From Brevibacillus sp042683565 (GTDB taxonomy: Bacteria > Bacillota > Bacilli > Brevibacillales > Brevibacillaceae), in the NCBI RefSeq assembly GCF_042683565.1, contig NZ_JBHUJW010000023.1, positions 1 to 64,000 of the forward strand: 64,000 nucleotides of DNA, in the 5' to 3' direction. Both the position numbers and the translations under genes were made by a program. The notes below the pieces were generated by a model, which ran no database searches, was not told the DNA's origin, and worked only from the letters and a program-made list of their open reading frames with translations. Positions 1 through 8,736 of this stretch are shown one piece after another (the stretch's first letter is position 1; every line of letters begins with the position of its first letter).

Positions 1-664
<664 letters not shown>

Positions 665-729
665 GTTTGATAGCAATCTGACTTCAGTAAAACACAAGCT
701 TCTTGCACAGATTCATTCTATCCGGTTTT

Positions 730-738
730 CAAGGAGCA
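730..738 (-). promoter_or_regulatory. rrn leader boxA-like antitermination site
   Basis: The minus strand reads TGCTCCTTG followed by AAAAC, one base away from the Bacillus rrn boxA core TGCTCTTTG. It lies about 70 nt upstream of the mature 16S 5' end, inside the transcribed leader, the position expected for Nus-factor-dependent antitermination of rRNA. Confidence 0.6.
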
Positions 739-779
739 TCCTGTTTTCCTCGTCACCACTAGCAGAGGCGACGTTTTTT

Positions 780-808
780 AATATAGCATAGGCTAAAACG
801 GATTGCAA
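780..808 (-). promoter_or_regulatory. rrn promoter, sigma-A type
   Basis: On the minus strand TTGCAA (803-808) and TATATT (780-785) are separated by exactly 17 bp, and the 811-840 stretch just upstream is very A/T rich, like a UP element. It lies ~120 bp upstream of the 16S 5' end. A second TATAAT at 815-820 has no acceptable -35, so only one promoter is called. Confidence 0.7.
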
Positions 809-848
809 CAGGAAATTATAATTAAGTTTGAAGTTTTTTTGTGTCTTA

Positions 849-876
849 AAAATCCCCGGGCATCGCCGGGTTTTTC
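849..876. terminator. bidirectional hairpin terminator
   Basis: CCCGG (855-859) pairs with CCGGG (866-870) around a six-base loop, with an A run on the left and five T on the right, so it can act in either direction. It separates the rrn promoter from the divergent gene at 964. No gene obviously ends here, so its client transcript is unclear. Confidence 0.5.
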
Positions 877-963
877 AAAATAACATGGACATCCCCGGTG
901 AATCCAATGGGTATTCCGTCCATACTAAATACAAACATACATCACACGATAAGGAAGTCGAGT

Positions 964-1632
964 ATGCTTCGAGCAGTCAGCTACAATATTCATAGCGGGC
1001 GCGACCTTTTCTGGCGCAAGCGTCTCGTACAAATGGCCCAGACCTTGCAAGAGCTACAGCCGGACATCATCGGGCTGCAGGAAGTACATCAAAACAGCAA
1101 GTACGGCGATCAGGCCGCTCATATCGCGGAACAGTTGGGCTATGAGTATGTATTCGCTCCGTCCATTCCGCTGGCCGACGGGTATTATGGCATTGCGCTG
1201 CTGACCCGGCTGCCGGTCGCAAGCTCCCAAGTCATACCGCTCCCGGCCAAGCGTGAGAAACGCACCTTGCTCACCGTGAACGTCACTTGGGCGGGCCAAA
1301 ACATCTCGATTTGGAACACCCATTGCAGCCTGAATCAGGCGAGCCGCAGATACCAGCTGCAAAGACTGACAGAGCTGACTCGCGCTCAACGGGACATCCC
1401 CCGTCTGCTCATGGGCGATTTCAACTCATCCGCGATATCGTTTTCCCCGTATTATGTGGATTGCGCCAAGGAGCTCGGCAAAGAAAGCTTGCACACGATT
1501 CCCGCTTTCCGCAGAAGGCTCGACTACATCTTCGCTTCCCATCACTGGCAAGTATGCAGCTACGAGCTCTCCCCCGTCTCCTGGTCCGATCATTTGCCTG
1601 TCATCGTCGACTTACGGCTGCTTGACGCCTAG
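964..1632 (+). CDS. endonuclease/exonuclease/phosphatase (EEP) family hydrolase
   Basis: 222-aa metal-dependent phosphodiesterase of the DNase I/AP-endonuclease-like EEP fold. The family motifs appear in order: YNIHSG (Asn8), LQEVH (metal-ligand Glu40), NTH (His120), GDFN (Asp152, Asn154) and a C-terminal SDHLPV with the catalytic Asp-His. Length is near the minimal EEP domain and no signal peptide is seen, so it should be cytosolic. The ATG at 964 is preceded by AAGGAAG at 951-957; an in-frame GTG at 898 lacks such a site. The substrate cannot be told from sequence: nucleic acid, phospholipid and inositol phosphate enzymes share the fold. Its 3' end overlaps the convergent gene by 21 bp. Confidence 0.85.
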   Translation: MLRAVSYNIHSGRDLFWRKRLVQMAQTLQELQPDIIGLQEVHQNSKYGDQAAHIAEQLGYEYVFAPSIPLADGYYGIALLTRLPVASSQVIPLPAKREKRTLLTVNVTWAGQNISIWNTHCSLNQASRRYQLQRLTELTRAQRDIPRLLMGDFNSSAISFSPYYVDCAKELGKESLHTIPAFRRRLDYIFASHHWQVCSYELSPVSWSDHLPVIVDLRLLDA

Positions 1633-3084
1633 CTCTTGCAGGATAAAATCTTTCACATCGACCAGCCTGGCCGGTGTAGGGAAGCGCTGGGCGGCGCCGA
1701 CAACAAGCAGCGGAATGATGGAATCCTGCTTGTGCAAGGAGCCGTGGCTCCCGCCGCCCAAGTGAGTAGGGGCACATTCCGACAAAAATTCATACCCGAT
1801 GGCCGCACTTACGACAATTACGGGTGCCGTTTGCGAAAAAAAGGCGCCATACAATCGCGAAAACGCATCCGGAAACGTGTCGAACAGGAGCAATTCTCCA
1901 TCCGTGGCCACATCCAGCACGGCGAGCTCTCCCTCCACGCTCCAGCGTCTACCGTACACGTCCCGATACGGACCGCCGCGCCAGAAGCGCATCAGCCGGT
2001 CCGTTCCTCCACGCCGCACTACGATCTGACTGTCTTCGCGCCAGGCAATCAGGTCGATTCGCTCGTCTACGGAAACTGCCTCCACGATCGGCAGCAACTT
2101 GCTCTCGTCGGTCGGGTACAGGTAAGACATCCGTTCATTGTTGCAGATCACCACATCCATTTGCGGGGTTACTTGCGCCCCTAACGGCTGAATGGAAAAG
2201 CGGGAGAGCAGGCTGTCCAAGCGAATGTTGTGATCTTCACTCTCTCCAATCAACGTCTGCCCGTGGTCGCTGATCAGAATGCAGACGTTGCGCTCCAGTA
2301 CCTGCTCCCACGAGTCGAAGCTGTCCAAAAAGCGGACCAATTGCTTGTCCACATCAGCCAAATGCGAAATCGCATCCAGTGGCGATTTGTGCAGCTTGTG
2401 ATCGTTTTCGGGTAAATAGACAAGGGTAAAATCCGGTTGGTTGCCGCTGCGAATGACTTCAATCAGCACATCGATCGCATACGTGTCGTTGATGCCGTAG
2501 CCTTCCGATAACGTCTGTGCCATATTCCACGTAATCGGACGAAAAATAGGCGGCCGAACCAAAGTTCCCAGGCTCATGATCGTCGGGCCGCTCACCTTTT
2601 CCCGCAGTTGAAAGGCTGTCAAGGCATCGAGCAGCGGCGGGATATGTACCTGGTGCTGCTTGTGGCCCCGATGTGCGATTACGTTAATGGAGCCGGAGAC
2701 GAGCTTGTTCTCCTCGAGAATTTCGTGGATGGTCGGCACATCCTTGCTCAAATGCCGTTCGTTCAAATCAAAGAGCACATTCGTGGCACAATGCGTGATC
2801 CCTAGCTTCTTGACAGGAATGGCCCCATTAATATAGTTGTACATCTTCCCTTTCGCAGGATCATACCAGACCAGCCCGGGAACTTTGTGTTCATCCGGAT
2901 ACACCCCGGTAATCAGCGAGCAGTCGATCGAAGCGGTCATAGTCGGAAAAACGGTGACACAATCAGGAATATACTGCCCTCGCTCCATCAGAAATTGCAT
3001 AGCTGGCGCTTTTTTCGCGGCGATGCATCGCTCCAGGACGTCCGGCATCATGGAGTCGATCAGGAAAAGAATTACCTTTTTCAT
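1612..3084 (-). CDS. alkaline phosphatase superfamily protein (type I phosphodiesterase/nucleotide pyrophosphatase-like)
   Basis: 490-aa hydrolase with the metal-binding arrangement of the alkaline phosphatase superfamily: Asp10 in LIDSM, the nucleophile Thr in PTMTAS near residue 49, Asp and His in ENDHKLH, Asp-His in ISDHGQT, and a late His in GGGSHGS. These would hold two zinc-like ions and a phospho-threonine intermediate. There is no signal peptide, unlike secreted phosphatases, so it may act on cytoplasmic phosphomonoesters, phosphodiesters or phosphoglycerate-like substrates. The start at 3084 (MKKVILF) is chosen because AAGGATGG lies 7 nt upstream; a longer start at 3114 has none. It stands alone and converges with the EEP gene. 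Confidence 0.83.
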   Translation of the reverse strand: MKKVILFLIDSMMPDVLERCIAAKKAPAMQFLMERGQYIPDCVTVFPTMTASIDCSLITGVYPDEHKVPGLVWYDPAKGKMYNYINGAIPVKKLGITHCATNVLFDLNERHLSKDVPTIHEILEENKLVSGSINVIAHRGHKQHQVHIPPLLDALTAFQLREKVSGPTIMSLGTLVRPPIFRPITWNMAQTLSEGYGINDTYAIDVLIEVIRSGNQPDFTLVYLPENDHKLHKSPLDAISHLADVDKQLVRFLDSFDSWEQVLERNVCILISDHGQTLIGESEDHNIRLDSLLSRFSIQPLGAQVTPQMDVVICNNERMSYLYPTDESKLLPIVEAVSVDERIDLIAWREDSQIVVRRGGTDRLMRFWRGGPYRDVYGRRWSVEGELAVLDVATDGELLLFDTFPDAFSRLYGAFFSQTAPVIVVSAAIGYEFLSECAPTHLGGGSHGSLHKQDSIIPLLVVGAAQRFPTPARLVDVKDFILQELGVKQP

Positions 3085-3163
3085 CCGTCTGCCATCCTTA
3101 GTCTGACATGTCATCGTACATGCTAGTGTTCGATTTCTATTCCCCTGCTATTCGCACCGCGCG

Positions 3164-3201
3164 AAAAAGCCCGTCCGCCACATTCACTGGCAGACGGGCT
3201 C
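3164..3201 (-). terminator. terminator of the S41 protease gene
   Basis: A 12-bp near-perfect stem (3169-3180 with 3188-3200) lies 12 bp after the stop codon of the protease gene and is followed on the minus strand by five T. Confidence 0.85.
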
Positions 3202-3212
3202 TGGCCGCTCTC

Positions 3213-4712
3213 TTACCTTCCCTGGTATACAAGCGTATTGACGCCATCTTTGCGTTGAAGCTGCAAGACAGGATGGCTTTTCAAATAAGGAGCAAGCGCA
3301 ACGTAGTCTTTCTCCCCGATGGACGTATCCCCCAAAAGATGCTGGAGAACGGCTGCTTTGATCTGCAGTCCATCGGCTCCCTGCTTGAACAGCGGATCGA
3401 CAGTTGGAAACGGCACCCCGTTGATGACCGTATCGCCGTTTTCATCACTCAGTTCCCACGATTTTACATTCAAGGAGCGGAGAGCTTCCACGACCTGTGC
3501 GGCATAGTCCTCGACGACCAGATCCGGCGTGAGGCCGATGTGGTTGACGACGGTATGCTTCGGCGTAAAGTATTCGTTCAAGGTCAGCTTCAGGGCGTCT
3601 CCATCTGAAAGCGGGATTACTTGCTGTGCGCTGCCTTTTCCATACGTCTTGGTGCCGACCAGCTTGGCGATGCCGTGATCGCGCAGCGCACCGGACAAAA
3701 GCTCCGACGCGGAGGCCGTGCCGCCGTTGACCAGGATGCGCACCGGAACCCCGATGTCCCGCCCGTTGCGAACCCATGTCTCTACTTCCACCCCATTGCG
3801 GTTCGTCGTGTACATCAGAAGGCCTTCTTCCATGAACAGGCTGGCAATGTCGCGGGCCGTCGACAAATAGCCGCCGCCGTTATCACGCAAATCAAGGACG
3901 AGACCTTTCAACGCTTGGCCGGAGCGCGCAAACTCTGCCAGCTTGTCCCGCATCTGGACGGCCCCATCGGAACCGAACGTCTCGAGGCTGATGTAGCCAA
4001 TCCCGTCTTTGGAAAACATCTGTCCTTCGGCTTCCGGCAGCGACATCATGGCCCGCTTCAGCTTCACCTGAAATTCGCGTTGCTCGGACGGACGATAAAC
4101 GGTGAGGATGGCTTCGCTGCCCGCCTCGCCTTTCAGATAGGCGTACGCCTCCTCGAATGTTTTGCCCAAAAGTGAAATATCTCCGACCTTTTTCAACTGA
4201 TCGCCCCGCTTGAGCGGGGAAGAAGCTGCGGGAGAACCGGGGACGATCTCCCGGACAATCAGCCCGTCGTTTTGCATGCGCAGCCTGAACCCGAAGCCTA
4301 CGAACTGGTTCTCTACGTCGGATTGAAACAGTTGCAGCTCGTCAGCCGTAAAAAAGACGCTGTGCGGGTCGTTCAAAGTAGAGAGCATGCCGTCGATGGC
4401 CCACATGTTGACAGTCGCAGCATCCCATTTTCCTTTGGCTTGCCATTCTGCCATGCGCTGCTCCAGCTCCGCCAGCGTATCGTCTTCCGAAGAAACCGGA
4501 AGCGACAAATGCGCTTTGGCCTCTGCCTGCTCGCTGATGGCTTGCAAAGCCCCTTTTACCAGCTGTTTGGCCTCCGGCTTGCTCAAGTGGTTCGTCATGA
4601 CGTGGTAAAACACTTCTTCCGTCTCCTGGTAAGGGCTGTCTGCCGCATGCACCGGAAGCGCGGTGGCGACGAACAAAAGCGCAGCAATGGCCCATTGACT
4701 CAACCGTTTCAT
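3213..4712 (-). CDS. secreted S41 family C-terminal processing peptidase (CtpA/CtpB-like)
   Basis: 499-aa extracytoplasmic serine protease. A signal peptide ends near VHA (residue 23). A helical N-terminal region is followed by a PDZ domain (~125-205, with GFRLR and SPLKRGD) that presents substrate C termini, then the tail-specific protease domain. The Ser-Lys dyad is Ser334 (GGTASASEL) and Lys359 (TYGKGSAQ), a spacing of 25 residues as in CtpB of Bacillus. The ATG has AGAGGTGA upstream and overlaps the stop of the SLH protein gene by 4 bp (ATGA), so the two are translationally coupled and probably work at the same wall site. A role in sporulation signalling, as for CtpB, is possible but unproven. 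Confidence 0.9.
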   Translation of the reverse strand: MKRLSQWAIAALLFVATALPVHAADSPYQETEEVFYHVMTNHLSKPEAKQLVKGALQAISEQAEAKAHLSLPVSSEDDTLAELEQRMAEWQAKGKWDAATVNMWAIDGMLSTLNDPHSVFFTADELQLFQSDVENQFVGFGFRLRMQNDGLIVREIVPGSPAASSPLKRGDQLKKVGDISLLGKTFEEAYAYLKGEAGSEAILTVYRPSEQREFQVKLKRAMMSLPEAEGQMFSKDGIGYISLETFGSDGAVQMRDKLAEFARSGQALKGLVLDLRDNGGGYLSTARDIASLFMEEGLLMYTTNRNGVEVETWVRNGRDIGVPVRILVNGGTASASELLSGALRDHGIAKLVGTKTYGKGSAQQVIPLSDGDALKLTLNEYFTPKHTVVNHIGLTPDLVVEDYAAQVVEALRSLNVKSWELSDENGDTVINGVPFPTVDPLFKQGADGLQIKAAVLQHLLGDTSIGEKDYVALAPYLKSHPVLQLQRKDGVNTLVYQGR

Positions 4713-6709
4713 CGTGTCACCTCTTTCCGGACTGAACCCGGGATGAATACTTTCACATTTGCCGACAGATCATAGTGGTCTGTACCGGAGAAGGCGACGT
4801 ACTCGCCGCTTTCATACAGCTCCTCATAACGCCACACATGCTCGATCAGCTCGTCGCTCTCGCGGTCAATGTAGTATTTATTCATATAAAGCGGAACGTT
4901 CTTGATCTTTCCTCTGCCCAGCGACACGCTCTTCGCCTTGGCCTCCAGAGACTGGCTCGGAATCCACTCCGTGATGATGTCGTAGCGGCCGAACGATTGC
5001 TTGTAATAGCGGGCCCCCAGCTCTCTCAGCCGCTCCTGAATGCTCTTGGTTCCGACCCACTCATGCAAATAGTCGATGACTCCTGTTTTGCTCGCATACC
5101 AGCCCTGTTTGTCGGAGTCGTAGTTGTACTGAAGCATCTTCTGCCCGTCTGTATACGTCTCCAGCTTGTCGGAGACCAGTTGCTGCGGAGACTGGTAGAA
5201 GCCGATAGTATGGCTGGTGTTTCTTTGCGCATCCACGTCCTGCGCGTACTTGAAGGCGTAGCCGCTCAGGAGCGCCTCCCCTTTTACCTGATAAGACGAG
5301 GCATGATCCAGACGGCGCAAGGTAAAGGCCAAATCTGTCGCGATAGACGACTGCTGTTGAAGCGATTGCAGATCTTTGGCCAGCAGCTTGACAAGCTGAA
5401 CCATCCGCTCGTCCGATACCTTTGGCTTTTGCTTGACGAGCAGGTTCTGGGCATCTTCCGTGCGACCTTCCTGCACCAGGTAGTACACGGAATTCAGCAG
5501 CGCCTCCGGATGCCTGGACGCGAACGACTGGTACCGCTCCAACGCTTTCTCGGTATGGCCCGCCTTGACCTCCAACGCCCCGAGATAGATGGACAGCGAC
5601 TCCCATTCTTTCGTTTCCCGCTTCAGTTTCTGCTCGTAGGCGGACAGGCGCTGCAAAATGGTTTCGTATTCATCAGGGTCGTTTGCTCCCATCTGCAGGG
5701 CGATGTCGTACACGTTGGCAGCGAGCAGGCGCAGCGTATCAGGCAGGACGACCTTGTCCTGGAAATACGCATCAATCGCGCGGAACGCCTCGTCCAAATT
5801 GGCTTCCAAGGGCGTGGAAGGGTCCCAGCTCAAGTAAAAGTGCACACCAATCTGATTGGAAAAGGAGTTCTCCGCCAGCTTGGTCAACTTGCTGTATGTC
5901 TCGTCTGTATCTTCGTGATTGCGAATGGCTTCAACCGCATCGACATACGTCTGCTCGTCAGCCGTTTTCGGGTCTGTATACGTCACGAACAAAGGAAACA
6001 GCTCCTGAATCTCCGGAACCATCGGAAACTTTTGACCGTCGTAATCGAGCAGCGGCAGGATCGTGTCCTGCATCAAATAGTTCATCAACCGGTCAGCCGC
6101 GACGGCAGCCTCGCCACGCTTCAGCAGATCAGTACGCTCGCCATCGAGCCAGCCCCAGCCCTTCACTTCCTCCCACGCTTGCCCGCTGTCGCCTGTCATC
6201 GTGAACATTTGCAGCAGCTTGGCCGCTTCTTCCTGGGTGATCGGCTGGTTCGGCTTCATCAATTCGCCGGGAAACACCTGCTGGATGGCATTCGGTCCGT
6301 ACAGCCGGTCCATCAGATAAGAAACACGCAAAGTCGGGGCGTACATCCACGTCAGACGATCGACGTCCTTGTAGGGAAGGTACGGTTCATCAAAACCTTC
6401 TCCCCTGTTCAAATCGGCGTGCTCGGAGAGGAAGGTCAACGGATAAAGCTGAAACTGGCCTCCGTTGTACAGCCGGTCAATCAGAGCGACAAACTCCGCT
6501 CTCGTCATCGCGCGGTTCGGGTAAAACAGCGGCGCTTTGCTGCCTGCCGCAAAAAGCCCTGCCTGCACCCCGCGAATGATCGATGCCTTCGCCCAGTGCC
6601 TGCTAATATCTCCATAGGGCATGAATCCCCCAGCCGCAGAGGTAAGGCCGGGGGTCATCAGAGAAGCAGCCAATAGCACACTAGAAATCGTTCGGAATAG
6701 TCTTTGCAC
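4709..6709 (-). CDS. S-layer homology (SLH) domain surface protein
   Basis: 666-aa exported protein with signal peptide (cleavage near TSAAG, residues 24-26). Residues ~30-90 form an SLH repeat (FMPYGDI..HWAKASI, then AMTRAEFVALIDRL), and ~95-175 a second, weaker one ending in PITQEEAAKLLQM; these bind pyruvylated secondary wall polymer. The remaining ~480 residues are mostly helical and TPR-like (KAGHTEKALERYQ, YYLVQEGRTEDAQNLL), with no recognised catalytic motif. Translation starts at a GTG 7 nt after AGGAGG. It is the upstream partner of the S41 protease, so a scaffold or substrate-recruiting role at the cell wall is plausible. Confidence 0.85.
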   Translation of the reverse strand: MQRLFRTISSVLLAASLMTPGLTSAAGGFMPYGDISRHWAKASIIRGVQAGLFAAGSKAPLFYPNRAMTRAEFVALIDRLYNGGQFQLYPLTFLSEHADLNRGEGFDEPYLPYKDVDRLTWMYAPTLRVSYLMDRLYGPNAIQQVFPGELMKPNQPITQEEAAKLLQMFTMTGDSGQAWEEVKGWGWLDGERTDLLKRGEAAVAADRLMNYLMQDTILPLLDYDGQKFPMVPEIQELFPLFVTYTDPKTADEQTYVDAVEAIRNHEDTDETYSKLTKLAENSFSNQIGVHFYLSWDPSTPLEANLDEAFRAIDAYFQDKVVLPDTLRLLAANVYDIALQMGANDPDEYETILQRLSAYEQKLKRETKEWESLSIYLGALEVKAGHTEKALERYQSFASRHPEALLNSVYYLVQEGRTEDAQNLLVKQKPKVSDERMVQLVKLLAKDLQSLQQQSSIATDLAFTLRRLDHASSYQVKGEALLSGYAFKYAQDVDAQRNTSHTIGFYQSPQQLVSDKLETYTDGQKMLQYNYDSDKQGWYASKTGVIDYLHEWVGTKSIQERLRELGARYYKQSFGRYDIITEWIPSQSLEAKAKSVSLGRGKIKNVPLYMNKYYIDRESDELIEHVWRYEELYESGEYVAFSGTDHYDLSANVKVFIPGSVRKEVTR

Positions 6710-6771
6710 ATCAAATCCTCCTACACTTCAACTGGCAGGCAAGAGCCTCCTTGAGGTCTTTCCCTGTTCAC

Positions 6772-7887
6772 CTAAACAAACTGGAACGGATCCGTGTGCA
6801 CATCAGATGCGACGACCTCCGTCTGGTAGCCGTTCGCAATCAGCTGCTCGAGCAAATAATGCGCCAGCTTTTGCTTCATGATCTTTTCGATATTGTGGCC
6901 GGCATCGATGATCGAAAGTCCTTCCGCCTGCGCATCGTGCGCGGTATGATACCCGATGTCGCCGGTCAGAAAAACGTCTGCGCCCCTGAAAATTGCTTTG
7001 GAGACAAACGAGCTGCCATCGCCGCCGACGACCGCAACCTTTTTCACCTGTGCGTCCAAATCTCCCACGACGCGCACGCCTTGCAAGGAGAACCGCTCCT
7101 TTACCAGCTCCGCCAGTGCGCGTAGCGTCAACGGCTCCGGCAGCACGCCAATCCGGCCGATGCCAAAGCCTGCCCCCGCCTGCTCCAGCGGAATGATATC
7201 GTACGCCACTTCCTCATACGGATGCGCGGACAGCATCGCCTTGATGACTGTCGATTGGCGGGATGCTGGCACGACCATCTCCAGTCGGACTTCCTCGACG
7301 CGCTCCAGCTTGCCTGCAGCGCCTATGTACGGATTCGCTCCTTCTCTCGGCAGGAAAGTCCCTGTACCTTCCGTCTGGAACGAACAATGGCTGTAGTTTC
7401 CGACCCAGCCTGCGCCTGCTTCGGCAACCGCCTGAAAAACGGCATCGCGGTGGCTCGCAGGAACAAACACAACCAGCTTTTTCCACATGTCGCGATGGAG
7501 AACGTCCAGCACATCTACCTTGGTCAGGCCGATCGCCTCTGCCAGCCAGTCGTTCATCCCGCCGACCGCTACGTCCAGATTCGTATGCGCGGTATAGACG
7601 GCGATGTCGTGCTTGATCAGCTTTTCAAAGACGCGTCCCGCCGCCAGATCGGTGCGGATGTTTTTCAGCGGACGATAAATGACGGCGTGGTGAGCGACGA
7701 TCAGGTCCACCCCTTTCGCAATGGCTTCATCCACGACTGATTCCAGCACGTCGAGCGCGACCATTACTTTTTTTACCGGTTTTTGCAGCGTGCCGACGTG
7801 AAGGCCGATCTTGTCTCCTTCCATCGCCAGCGACTTGGGAGCCAGACGCTCCACATATTGAATCACGGTCTGTCCGTGCGCAAACAT
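6772..7887 (-). CDS. yqfO: Nif3-like dinuclear metal centre hexameric protein (YqfO family)
   Basis: 371-aa Nif3/YqfO (DUF34) protein. Metal ligands are visible in AHHAVIYRP near residue 67, TGDIGYH and DAGHN near the C terminus. The ~130-residue insertion between the two halves (about 125-235, KKLVVFVPASHRDAVFQAV) is the PII/CutA1-like domain typical of Bacillales members. The family is sometimes called GTP cyclohydrolase I type 2, but its real activity is unsettled. Start at 7887 (MFAHGQT) is preferred because GGGGTGA lies 4 nt upstream; another ATG at 7908 has a poorer site. The coding region overlaps the end of trmK by 25 bp, the conserved sigA-trmK-yqfO arrangement of Firmicutes. Confidence 0.9.
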   Translation of the reverse strand: MFAHGQTVIQYVERLAPKSLAMEGDKIGLHVGTLQKPVKKVMVALDVLESVVDEAIAKGVDLIVAHHAVIYRPLKNIRTDLAAGRVFEKLIKHDIAVYTAHTNLDVAVGGMNDWLAEAIGLTKVDVLDVLHRDMWKKLVVFVPASHRDAVFQAVAEAGAGWVGNYSHCSFQTEGTGTFLPREGANPYIGAAGKLERVEEVRLEMVVPASRQSTVIKAMLSAHPYEEVAYDIIPLEQAGAGFGIGRIGVLPEPLTLRALAELVKERFSLQGVRVVGDLDAQVKKVAVVGGDGSSFVSKAIFRGADVFLTGDIGYHTAHDAQAEGLSIIDAGHNIEKIMKQKLAHYLLEQLIANGYQTEVVASDVHTDPFQFV

Positions 7888-8597
7888 GCGATCACCCCAT
7901 CTATCCATTCAACTTCCGCCTTGATTTCACGGATTCGTGTTGCCGCCTCCGGCTTGTCCGAGCGGTTCAGCTGCGCGAGGACCTTCTCCCACTTATCCCG
8001 CTCATTCTGCCATTTTTTCTTTAGGGCAGGCGGTTTTTGCTCCCACAAAAACGGCCCGATTCTGAGCAACTCTTCTTTCGTGCGGTCCTTGTGTTCGTAA
8101 GGCAGGTCCGGATTCCCCCGCTCCGCCACCAAAATTTCGTATAGAATCCCGTCTTCTTCGAGAATCGTCTCTGCGATCAGCTGCCAACCGTGGAGAAGCA
8201 ACCAGCGGCGGACGATTTCCTCGCCGACATTCGGCTGCAGGATCAGCCGCGTGACCCCTTCCAGCTTGGCGATTCCTGCTTCCAGTATGGACGAGATGAG
8301 CTGGCCGCCCATCCCCGCAATACAGATGACATCGACCTCACCCGGTTCCAGGACAGCCAGGCCGTCCCCTCTCCTCACCTGGGCGCGGTCCCGAATCTGC
8401 AGCGTATGTATTTGCCGAAGCGCAGCCTGATACGGCCCCTCATTCAGCTCGCCTGCAATGACATGCGACGCAATTCCCTGCAGAAGCAAATAAGAAGCCA
8501 ACAACGCATGATCCGATCCGATGTCGGCGACGCGGGCTCCTTGTGGGCAATAGCGGGCAATCGTTTCCAGACGCTTGGAAATTGTTACATATGTCAT
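7863..8597 (-). CDS. trmK: tRNA (adenine(22)-N1)-methyltransferase
   Basis: 244-aa class I SAM methyltransferase that forms m1A22 in the D-arm region of tRNA. The SAM-binding loop is VADIGSDHALL near residues 23-33, followed by the acidic AGELNEGP motif and IAGMGG near 95-100, both typical of TrmK/YqfN. A coiled-coil-like C-terminal arm (KKWQNERDKWEKVL) fits the family. ATG at 8597 has GGAAGGTG 9 nt upstream; an in-frame GTG at 8609 does not. It is co-directional and overlapping with yqfO. Confidence 0.92.
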   Translation of the reverse strand: MTYVTISKRLETIARYCPQGARVADIGSDHALLASYLLLQGIASHVIAGELNEGPYQAALRQIHTLQIRDRAQVRRGDGLAVLEPGEVDVICIAGMGGQLISSILEAGIAKLEGVTRLILQPNVGEEIVRRWLLLHGWQLIAETILEEDGILYEILVAERGNPDLPYEHKDRTKEELLRIGPFLWEQKPPALKKKWQNERDKWEKVLAQLNRSDKPEAATRIREIKAEVEWIDGVIACLRTDRP

Positions 8598-8689
8598 GTT
8601 TCTCTTCACCTTCCGTTAGCCTCTATTCTACCCTATTTGGGAGCGATTGCCTAATCTTAAATACCTGACAAATCGTAAACAAAGAACGA

Positions 8690-8720
8690 CAAAATCCCCG
8701 CCGATCAAGCAGCGGGGATT
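8690..8720 (-). terminator. terminator of the acyl-CoA dehydrogenase gene
   Basis: AATCCCCGC (8693-8701) pairs with GCGGGGATT (8712-8720), nine perfect base pairs with a ten-base loop, 17 bp after the stop codon and followed on the minus strand by TTTTG. Confidence 0.85.
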
Positions 8721-8736
8721 CGCCAAACAAATGGGA

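Noticed and set aside
815..820. second TATAAT upstream of the rrn operon as a tandem promoter P1
   Set aside because: No -35 resembling TTGACA at 16-18 bp; counted as part of the A/T-rich upstream element.
4775..6676. 633-codon plus-strand open frame opposite the SLH gene
   Set aside because: It is a long shadow of a GC-rich coding region; the minus-strand frame carries signal peptide, SLH motifs, start site and coupling to the protease.
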